18,766 nt of DNA. It comes from Alphaproteobacteria bacterium UBA3002. Its GTDB lineage: Bacteria > Pseudomonadota > Alphaproteobacteria > Rickettsiales > UBA3002. The notes below the pieces were generated by a model. The model saw only the letters and a program-made list of their open reading frames with translations, searched no databases and was not told the origin of the DNA. Positions 13,611 through 18,766 of the stretch are shown piece by piece; position 1 is the first letter of the stretch; each line of letters starts with the position of its first letter. The position numbers were made by a program, and so were the translations under genes. The DNA is taken from assembly GCA_002346425.1 (NCBI GenBank), contig DDZS01000001.1:1-18766 (forward strand), in the 5' to 3' direction.

Positions 13611-13631
13611 GGGGCTGCTAGAAACAGCCTC
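13611..13631 (+). other. Hairpin immediately before valS start
   Basis: GGGGCTG (13611-13617) and CAGCCTC (13625-13631) can pair over seven positions (one G·U) around a 7-base loop CTAGAAA. It abuts the valS ATG, where no Shine-Dalgarno is visible. It could affect initiation, or its loop TAGAAA might act as a weak -10 giving a leaderless message. Speculative. Confidence 0.3.
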
Positions 13632-16151
13632 ATGCAGATGAAAGACTTACCCCAGAAATACGACCATAAAGACACTGAAAGCCGCTGGCAGCAGCATTGG
13701 GTGCAGGCCGGGACCTATCACTATCACGGCGATCAGCCGCGCGAGAACAGTTTCGTCATCGACACGCCGCCGCCGACCGTTTCTGGTCAGTTGCATATGG
13801 GGCATGTATTCTCCTATACGCAATGCGATTTCGTGGCGCGCTATCAGCGCATGAAGGGCAAAGACGTCTTTTATCCGATGGGCTTTGACGATAATGGCCT
13901 GCCGACCGAGCGGCTTGTCGAGAAAGCCACCAAGAAACGCGCCACCGATTTTGAGAGCCGCGAGGCCTTCATCGCCGAATGCGAAAAAGTCTCCGAAGAA
14001 GCGCGGCAGGAATTCCGTAACCTGTTTCAATCGACGGCCCTTTCTGTTGATTGGCGCAAGGAATATCATACGATCTCTCCCGAAGTACGCGCGCTTAGCC
14101 AAGAAAGTTTCCTCGACCTCATGGAAAAAGGCGAGGTAGAGCGCCGCTTAGAGCCGATGCTCTGGGACCCGGTCGACCAGACCGCCATCGCGCAGGCCGA
14201 GGTGGAAGATAAGGAATTACCCAGCCATTTCCATGATATCCGTTTCGATGTCGAAGGCGGCGGTGACTTCGTCATCGGCACCACGCGGCCCGAGCTGATT
14301 CCCGCCTGTGTCAGCATTTTCTATCACCCCGATGATGTGCGCTATCAGCATCTAAATGGCAAAAAGGCGATTACCCCATTGTTTGGTGTGAAGGTCGACA
14401 TCCTCGAAGATGATTCTGTCGAGATGGAAAAAGGTACGGGCATCATGATGTGCTGTACCTTTGGTGACGAAGCCGACATCGAGAAATGGCGTAAGCATAA
14501 GCTGCCCGCGCGGATTGTGCTGAATAAATATGGCAAGATGGATTTGGCGGCTAGCGACTGGTTAACGCAAAACGCAACGACCGAAGCATTGCAGAATAAA
14601 AAAGCCTCTAACCCTGATAAAAAACATCCCGGGGCGCGCCAAATCATCGTTGAACTGCTGGAAGAGTCGGGGCATCTGGTCAAGTCTGAACCTATCACCC
14701 ATGCGGTGAAATGCGCCGAACGTTCGGGCGCGCCGCTGGAAATTATCCCGACGCAGCAATGGTTCGTGAAGGTGCTGGATAAGCAGGAAGCGCTGCTGGC
14801 GCGATCGAAAGAATGCACCTGGTATCCCGAATGGATGCAGTTGCGTATGCAGCAATGGATTGAGGGCCTCAGCTGGGATTGGTGCATCAGCCGCCAGCGT
14901 TATTACGGCGTGCCGTTTCCGGTGTGGTATTCGAAGCGGCCGGGCGAAGAAGGCAAAGTGTTACTGGCGGATAGAAACAGTCTGCCGGTCAACCCGCTCA
15001 GCGACCTGCCCGCAGGCTACACCGCCGACGAAGTCGAGCCCGATGCCGATGTCATGGACACCTGGGCGACTAGCTCCATCTCCCCGCAAATCAATGCGGG
15101 TTCACTGGTGCCGAATGCGCTCTATCCGGCTGACCTGCGCCCGCAAGCGCATGAGATTATCCGCACCTGGGCCTTTTATACGCTGGTGAAATCGCACCTG
15201 CATGCGGACACGATTCCGTGGAAAAATCTGATGATTTCCGGCTGGTGTCTGGCGGAGGACAAAACCAAAATGTCAAAGTCGAAAGGTAATGTCGTTACCC
15301 CCGTCGAGCTGATCGAAACCGAGGGAACGGATGCGGTACGCTATTGGGCGGCGACGTCGAAACTGGGCACGGATACCGCCTTCTCCAAAGACCTGCTGAA
15401 GATTGGTAAGAAGCTGGTGACGAAACTGTTCAACGCTACCAAATTCGCCGCGATTCATCTGGAGAAATATGACGGCGACGCGCCCGTTACCGAAGCGCTG
15501 GACCGCTGGCTGATCTCGCGCGTGCATCACGCTGTTAGTGCGGCGACAGCGGCGTTTGAGAAATACGAATATGCCCGCGCGCTCGACATTACCAACGACC
15601 TGTTCTGGAACGATCTGTGCGACAATTACCTCGAACTGGTCAAAGGCCGCGTCTATGACGAGGAGGGGGCGAATCTGGCGGGGCAGCAATCGGCAGTGCA
15701 AACCTTATACCTCGCGCTGCAAACCGTGCTGAAGCTTTACGCGCCCTTCGTGCCGCATGTGACGGAGGAACTTTATAGCCATATTTACGCCGAGGCTTAT
15801 CGCAACAGCGGCTCGATCCACGCGCAAGGGCAATGGCCGGATGCCGCGCACTTCGCGCGTGATGCGCAGGCTGAACAGTCGGGTGAGGCGGCGGTGCAAC
15901 TGCTCGGCGCGATTCGCAAAGCCAAGTCAGAGCGTGGCGTGTCGATCAAATTCCCGGTGGCGCAGGTGATGCTACAACTGCCCGAGGGGCTGGACGCGGC
16001 ATTGGTCGCGCCGGTGCTGGCGGATGTGAAAGCGGCGGGGAATGTGGAAGACATTCTCCTGACCCCTGAGCTTCCGGAAGCCGCGCTAGCCAGTGAAGAC
16101 GGGCGTTTCCATCTGTCCGTTCGGCTGGCAGAACAGGCCGACGTCGCCTAA
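13632..16151 (+). CDS. valS: Valyl-tRNA synthetase, Rickettsia-type short form
   Basis: An 839-aa class I aminoacyl-tRNA synthetase that charges tRNA-Val with valine in the cytoplasm. Motifs: TPPPTVSGQLHMGH with the HIGH signature as H55-M-G-H58; FDDNGLPTERLVEK; the CP1 editing domain at about 210-290 (GTTRPELIPACV); DWCISRQRYYGVPFPVWYS; DVMDTWATSS; and KMSKS at 546-550. The anticodon-binding helical domain follows (LDRWLISRVH, TNDLFWNDLCDNYLELVK). The C-terminus ends without the long coiled-coil arm of E. coli-type ValRS. This, the length and the wording of several motifs match the Rickettsia type, which is known to be closer to archaeal ValRS. The start is ATG 13632; a second ATG two codons on (13638) is possible. 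No ribosome site is visible. Confidence 0.95.
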   Translation: MQMKDLPQKYDHKDTESRWQQHWVQAGTYHYHGDQPRENSFVIDTPPPTVSGQLHMGHVFSYTQCDFVARYQRMKGKDVFYPMGFDDNGLPTERLVEKATKKRATDFESREAFIAECEKVSEEARQEFRNLFQSTALSVDWRKEYHTISPEVRALSQESFLDLMEKGEVERRLEPMLWDPVDQTAIAQAEVEDKELPSHFHDIRFDVEGGGDFVIGTTRPELIPACVSIFYHPDDVRYQHLNGKKAITPLFGVKVDILEDDSVEMEKGTGIMMCCTFGDEADIEKWRKHKLPARIVLNKYGKMDLAASDWLTQNATTEALQNKKASNPDKKHPGARQIIVELLEESGHLVKSEPITHAVKCAERSGAPLEIIPTQQWFVKVLDKQEALLARSKECTWYPEWMQLRMQQWIEGLSWDWCISRQRYYGVPFPVWYSKRPGEEGKVLLADRNSLPVNPLSDLPAGYTADEVEPDADVMDTWATSSISPQINAGSLVPNALYPADLRPQAHEIIRTWAFYTLVKSHLHADTIPWKNLMISGWCLAEDKTKMSKSKGNVVTPVELIETEGTDAVRYWAATSKLGTDTAFSKDLLKIGKKLVTKLFNATKFAAIHLEKYDGDAPVTEALDRWLISRVHHAVSAATAAFEKYEYARALDITNDLFWNDLCDNYLELVKGRVYDEEGANLAGQQSAVQTLYLALQTVLKLYAPFVPHVTEELYSHIYAEAYRNSGSIHAQGQWPDAAHFARDAQAEQSGEAAVQLLGAIRKAKSERGVSIKFPVAQVMLQLPEGLDAALVAPVLADVKAAGNVEDILLTPELPEAALASEDGRFHLSVRLAEQADVA

Positions 16152-16155
16152 CATA

Positions 16156-16199
16156 TTCATCGAATTGTCACACTGTCGCCGCTGCGATTGGCGTATAGT
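16156..16199 (+). promoter_or_regulatory. Pho-box-like leaderless promoter of the 129-aa membrane protein gene
   Basis: TTCAT (16156-16160) and GTCAC (16167-16171) are 11 bp apart (TTCATCGAATTGTCAC). A 22-bp gap leads to TATAGT (16194-16199), and the ATG at 16206 follows after 6 bp. The first half-site begins 4 bp after the valS stop. Confidence 0.6.
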
Positions 16200-16205
16200 A
16201 AAAGC

Positions 16206-16595
16206 ATGTCGAAAGAACGCCCGAGATATGCGAATGATCGCGAGTTATGGCAACGTGCCAAAGCAGATCAGGCGCGTGGGCTTACAGAAATGGCGGAAAA
16301 CCGTATTATGCAGGACATCGGACCGACGTTTGATGCTGCTTGGCATAAATTGCGTCACGGCAAACCGACCCTGTTTTTTGCGAAAACCGGCGGTGCAGCG
16401 CTGGGCGCAGGCATCGCAGCCGATGGGATTTTTAATATTATCAGCGGCTTGGGGGAAGAAAGAGAAGACATTTTCCTGCCGCAGCAATTTAACGGCTCTA
16501 ACCTGACGCGGATCGCGACGGGTGCCGGCGAGTTGATCGGCGGCGCGGCATTAACCTATTTCGCCCTGACCAAAGGGCCGATGTTGGGAAAGTAA
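16206..16595 (+). CDS. Small membrane protein, 129 aa, unknown
   Basis: I chose ATG 16206 (MSKERPRYANDREL) because it lies 6 bp after the -10. The frame is open 6 codons further up, but that start would overlap the promoter. The N-terminal ~50 residues are polar, charged and helical. Two hydrophobic, Gly/Ala-rich segments follow: about 59-80 (GGAALGAGIAADGIFNIISGLG) and about 104-124 (TGAGELIGGAALTYFALTKG). A polar loop with EEREDIFLPQQF separates them. I recognise no family. The Gly-rich membrane segments resemble helices that pack closely or oligomerise. It is the first of three same-strand genes (16206, 16711, 17695), each with its own Pho-like promoter, which suggests a shared context rather than one operon. 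Confidence 0.7.
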   Translation: MSKERPRYANDRELWQRAKADQARGLTEMAENRIMQDIGPTFDAAWHKLRHGKPTLFFAKTGGAALGAGIAADGIFNIISGLGEEREDIFLPQQFNGSNLTRIATGAGELIGGAALTYFALTKGPMLGK

Positions 16596-16612
16596 CCATG
16601 ACCCTCACAATT

Positions 16613-16677
16613 GTCATCTTCCCGTCACCGAACATTCACAGAACTGTCACACAACGCCCCACAGTTTCTGCTAGTAT
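16613..16677 (+). promoter_or_regulatory. Four-repeat Pho-like promoter of the coiled-coil protein gene
   Basis: Four half-sites stand at an exact 11-bp period: GTCAT (16613), GTCAC (16624), TTCAC (16635) and GTCAC (16646). A TAGTAT -10 (16672-16677) follows 21 bp after the last. Unlike its relatives this promoter leads into a leader of about 25-30 bases with a Shine-Dalgarno. That leader also contains an 11-codon mini-ORF (ATG 16676 to TAA 16709-16711). Confidence 0.65.
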
Positions 16678-16710
16678 GAAATCACACATTGAACCAAAAG
16701 GAGAAAAATA

Positions 16711-17571
16711 ATGGTAAAAACTGTCGAAAATTTTGAGGAATTAAAAGCCTTTGTACAAGAAAACGAAGGTAAGACTGTTAAGTTAGGCCGTAACGCTGAT
16801 TTGTTTGAGCGTTTTTCAGGTGCAAATGAGATTCTGCAAGGCATGGCAGAATATGACGTAGCCACGGGTGAAATTCGTGGCGGTTCGCGTGCAGGTCGTA
16901 TGGAGACCGTCAAAAACATGCTGAAAGAAAATGAATTTCTTGCCGAAGTCGTCAATGATATGGGCGAGAATGCAGGAAAGCTTGGTAAGGATTTAGAGAA
17001 AAATAAAGCGAAGCTAGAACGAAACTTTGGTAAGCTGGTTAACGATTTTGACCGTGTTGAGGCTAAAATTGTCGATGCGGGTGAAAAGCTTTCTCGGGAT
17101 GTCGCAAAACAAAACGAAACGCTGTCAAAAGTTTACCGTGAAGAGACATCTAAACTGCGTGATCAGTTGCGCGATGCAACTTCAGACGAAGCACGTAAAA
17201 CCGTAAATGGGAAACTGGAAAATCTGACAGCCCGTTTTGAATCTGCTCGCGAAGCTTTGAAAGAGGGCGCAGAAGTGAAACGCGAAATGTTAGGTGAAAT
17301 GCGCTTGGACATGAAAGCGGTGATTAAAGAAATGGAAGGCGCGACCGGTTTGTCCGCAGAGAGCGTCCGTGGTGCATCAAGCTGGGTTGCGAAATCGGGC
17401 ACTGCTGCTGAGACTTCTGCAAAAGTCGGAGAGAATGCCGCGAAATCCGAAGGCCTGATCGCCTTTGCGAAACGGAATAAAATTGCAACGGCGATTGGTG
17501 CTGTGGTGGCGGGTTACGCTGCACTGCAACTGCTCGGCGGTGGCAAAAGTTCGGAGCCGTCACGCGCGTAA
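16711..17571 (+). CDS. Coiled-coil protein with C-terminal membrane anchor, 286 aa, unknown
   Basis: Start ATG 16711, preceded by AAAAGGAG 8 bp upstream. The first ~60 residues are a small mixed region (ENFEELKAFVQENEGKTVKLG). From about 75 to 215 the sequence is strongly helical and charged, with heptad-like Leu/Val spacing, probably a long coiled coil. A Ser/Ala/Glu-rich stretch (SAKVGENAAKSEG) leads to a hydrophobic segment at about 259-276 (KIATAIGAVVAGYAALQLL) close to the C-terminus, giving a tail-anchored layout. I recognise no family. Codon use differs from its neighbours: mostly GGT, CGT, AAA and GAA rather than GGC/CGC, and lower G+C, as in highly expressed genes. With the four-repeat promoter, good ribosome site and strong terminator, this suggests an abundant protein when induced. 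Confidence 0.75.
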   Translation: MVKTVENFEELKAFVQENEGKTVKLGRNADLFERFSGANEILQGMAEYDVATGEIRGGSRAGRMETVKNMLKENEFLAEVVNDMGENAGKLGKDLEKNKAKLERNFGKLVNDFDRVEAKIVDAGEKLSRDVAKQNETLSKVYREETSKLRDQLRDATSDEARKTVNGKLENLTARFESAREALKEGAEVKREMLGEMRLDMKAVIKEMEGATGLSAESVRGASSWVAKSGTAAETSAKVGENAAKSEGLIAFAKRNKIATAIGAVVAGYAALQLLGGGKSSEPSRA

Positions 17572-17600
17572 CTCCGCTTAAAAGGTTCAAATGTGTAATA

Positions 17601-17631
17601 AGCCCTCGCCCTCGCGGCGGGGGCTTTTTTT
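17601..17631 (+). terminator. Rho-independent terminator
   Basis: AGCCCTCGCC (17601-17610), loop CTCGC, GGCGGGGGCT (17616-17625): a 10-bp stem with one T·G pair, followed by a run of T (17625-17631). It lies 30 bp after the stop of the coiled-coil gene and 12 bp before the next Pho-like box, isolating the two transcription units. Confidence 0.9.
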
Positions 17632-17642
17632 ATGCGTGCAAC

Positions 17643-17687
17643 GTCACGCAATTGTCATGCCCTTTTGTGGAAAGAATCGTTTATACT
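17643..17687 (+). promoter_or_regulatory. Pho-box-like leaderless promoter of the M48-like protease gene
   Basis: GTCAC (17643-17647) and GTCAT (17654-17658) are 11 bp apart (CGTCACGCAATTGTCAT). TATACT (17682-17687) follows after 23 bp, and ATG 17695 after 7 more. No Shine-Dalgarno fits. Confidence 0.6.
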
Positions 17688-17694
17688 AAAGGCT

Positions 17695-18537
17695 ATGTCC
17701 ATGACGATAGAGATGCTGCAATTGCACCGCGCGCGCGACATGGCCTCAGGGCCATTGCGCCAGCGCATTCAGCACATCGCGGGTGACATGCCCTTAGATG
17801 TGCTGCAGTCTCCTGCAGCCATACCAAACGCAGCCATGGTAGATAAACATTTTAATCCGTTACGCAAAAAAGATGCGGTACTCATTACCGAGGGTATGCT
17901 GCGACTAACTGGAGATCATCCTACGCGCGCCCCTTCGCAGGAAATGCTAGCTATTATTGGTCACGAATTGGAGCATTTGCGCCGCGGGGTGCTAAAAGAC
18001 GGCTATACGAAACTAAGCCTTGTGTTCGGCGGACCACTCGTCGCCATGGCGGCGCTGGCCTGGTATCGCAGCCAATCGGATACAGCTCTCGCATCGAATG
18101 ATCCAACGCCAGAAATACAGGCGCAGCCAAACAGTCCGTTGCTAACCTGTGCGGCATATGGTGCCGCTGCAGCTGGTGGACTCGCGCTAGGGTCTATGAT
18201 ATCACGGGCATTCGCTATGCATGTCGAATTTTTATGCGACCGGGCCGGAGCCTTTGCGACGTCACCGGACGCCATGATCTCCGCATTAAAAAAGATTGAT
18301 AATCTCAAACCATCTGACTTTTCAAAAGCGGATCTCAAATCTATCCGCTCCATTCATCATCAGTTGCAAGAACGACCTTTATGGCAGCAATATCTTTCGG
18401 AATGGGCTGAGTATGCGTTTGTGGGACACCCTAGTAGTACTTCACGCTACGCCCAGTTAGAAAAAATGAAACACAATGTGCAAGCGCCACACTATGATGG
18501 AACGGTTTTAGAATCCGTTAAACAGGCGCTAGCCTAG
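17695..18537 (+). CDS. M48-like (HtpX/Ste24-type) membrane zinc metalloprotease
   Basis: 280 aa from ATG 17695, chosen by its place 7 bp after the -10; ATG 17701 is two codons on. IIGHELEHL gives the zinc-binding H90-E-L-E-H94 motif. After two hydrophobic segments (about 107-124, LSLVFGGPLVAMAALAWY, and about 149-170, TCAAYGAAAAGGLALGSMI), HVEFLCDRAG supplies the third zinc ligand E178 and the conserved D182. This layout (HExxH, two membrane segments, ExxxD) is that of HtpX, which degrades misfolded inner-membrane proteins. Other regions differ from HtpX: the N-terminal membrane segments are missing and the first ~85 residues are soluble. It is therefore a divergent M48 member. Near the end, GHPSSTSRYAQLEKM resembles the family's C-terminal HP-S/T-x-x-R-hydrophobic signature. 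Its promoter groups it with the RNB and PIN-like nucleases. Confidence 0.85.
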   Translation: MSMTIEMLQLHRARDMASGPLRQRIQHIAGDMPLDVLQSPAAIPNAAMVDKHFNPLRKKDAVLITEGMLRLTGDHPTRAPSQEMLAIIGHELEHLRRGVLKDGYTKLSLVFGGPLVAMAALAWYRSQSDTALASNDPTPEIQAQPNSPLLTCAAYGAAAAGGLALGSMISRAFAMHVEFLCDRAGAFATSPDAMISALKKIDNLKPSDFSKADLKSIRSIHHQLQERPLWQQYLSEWAEYAFVGHPSSTSRYAQLEKMKHNVQAPHYDGTVLESVKQALA

Positions 18538-18650
18538 CCCATTAACAACGCCACCGCCATTTCGGGGATGATGGAGAAACCGATGATCAGAAAGATCATC
18601 CATTTATCGTCCATATCGGCTTTGGTGCGTTCGATGCGTTTTCTTAACAT
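18534..18650 (-). CDS. Possible 38-aa single-span membrane protein
   Basis: ATG 18650 to TAG 18536-18534, product MLRKRIERTKADMDDKW followed by a hydrophobic segment MIFLIIGFSIIPEMAVALLMG. A basic N-terminus followed by one membrane span is a common small-protein design. A TATTGT lies 6 bp before the ATG, as in the leaderless genes of this window, though no GTCAY repeats are found upstream. The stop overlaps the stop of the convergent protease gene. Too short for certainty. Confidence 0.45.
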   Translation of the reverse strand: MLRKRIERTKADMDDKWMIFLIIGFSIIPEMAVALLMG

Positions 18651-18701
18651 GCGTTTACAATAGCCCGCCTCCGCATAAAAATGCGATATGCTGCAATCGG
18701 C

Positions 18702-18730
18702 TTGAGTTTCAAGATTACATAATTTATACG
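18702..18730 (+). promoter_or_regulatory. Promoter of the tRNA-Leu gene
   Basis: TTGAGT (18702-18707), 17-bp spacer, TATACG (18725-18730), about 10 bp upstream of the tRNA 5' end. Confidence 0.5.
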
Positions 18731-18740
18731 TGGACGCCGT

Positions 18741-18766
18741 GCCCGGGTGGTGGAATTGGTAGACAC
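18741..18766 (+). tRNA. tRNA-Leu, 5' part (cut by window end)
   Basis: The 26 bases begin with GCCCGGGTGGTGGAATTGGT and continue AGACAC. This is the acceptor stem 5' strand and D-arm of a bacterial tRNA-Leu (GCCCGGrTGGTGGAAT-GGTAGACAC). The anticodon lies beyond the window. Confidence 0.85.

Noticed and set aside
17659..17687. TTGTCA/TATACT as an ordinary sigma70 -35/-10 pair
   Set aside because: The gap of 22-24 bp between the hexamers is too long for a standard promoter at all the sites. The 11-bp direct repeat explains the conservation better.
18672..18685. CGCAT-AAAA-ATGCG inverted repeat near the right end
   Set aside because: It has only a 5-bp stem and no T-run; it could be an operator but nothing supports this over chance.

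Overview
The window looks like a piece of an alphaproteobacterial chromosome with roughly balanced base composition. Three things point there. The valyl-tRNA synthetase is of the short type found in Rickettsia and relatives. A GTA/phage 'megatron' tail protein, a GTA-type 3TM holin and a DUF2793 protein are present, all typical of Alphaproteobacteria. A perfect CtrA-type TTAA-N7-TTAA site precedes one gene. A Micavibrio-like or other free-living lineage is possible, but the genus cannot be fixed from the sequence alone.

Layout. 1-785: two minus-strand membrane proteins, an ExoD-family protein cut by the window edge and a 77-aa protein. 880-5036: the GTA tail protein, then a small unknown gene behind a CtrA-like box. 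5044-8114: a PH+SHOCT protein and, divergent from it, a large RNB-domain nuclease with dsRNA-binding-like repeats. 8131-12601: a 552-aa unknown protein (minus), DUF2793 protein and holin (plus), a PIN-like protein (minus) and a GH24 endolysin (plus). 12669-16151: an RTX nonapeptide-repeat protein and valS. 16206-18650: a small membrane protein, a coiled-coil protein with a terminator, an M48-like metalloprotease and a 38-aa ORF. 18741-18766: the 5' end of a tRNA-Leu. Genes are tightly packed; no gap exceeds about 130 bases.

Two gene classes are interleaved. GTA/phage-type genes (tail protein, DUF2793, holin, endolysin) start behind clear Shine-Dalgarno sites. A second set of mostly unrecognised genes starts behind a recurring promoter. 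This promoter has two to four half-sites of the form (G/T)TCAY repeated every 11 bp, resembling the PhoB (Pho) box CTGTCAT-N4-CTGTCAY. At six of the seven promoters the -10 element lies 21-23 bp downstream. In five of the seven cases the ATG begins only 6-7 bp after the -10, so these mRNAs should be leaderless. The set encodes an RNB/dsRBD nuclease, a PIN-like nuclease, an M48-like protease, a coiled-coil tail-anchored protein, two small membrane proteins and a large charged protein. I think this shared regulon, possibly linked to phosphate or envelope stress, is the most notable content of the window. Its regulator and function are inferences.

Three of the boxes sit in divergent intergenic regions facing a GTA/phage-type gene (tail protein, DUF2793, endolysin), which would allow cross-regulation.
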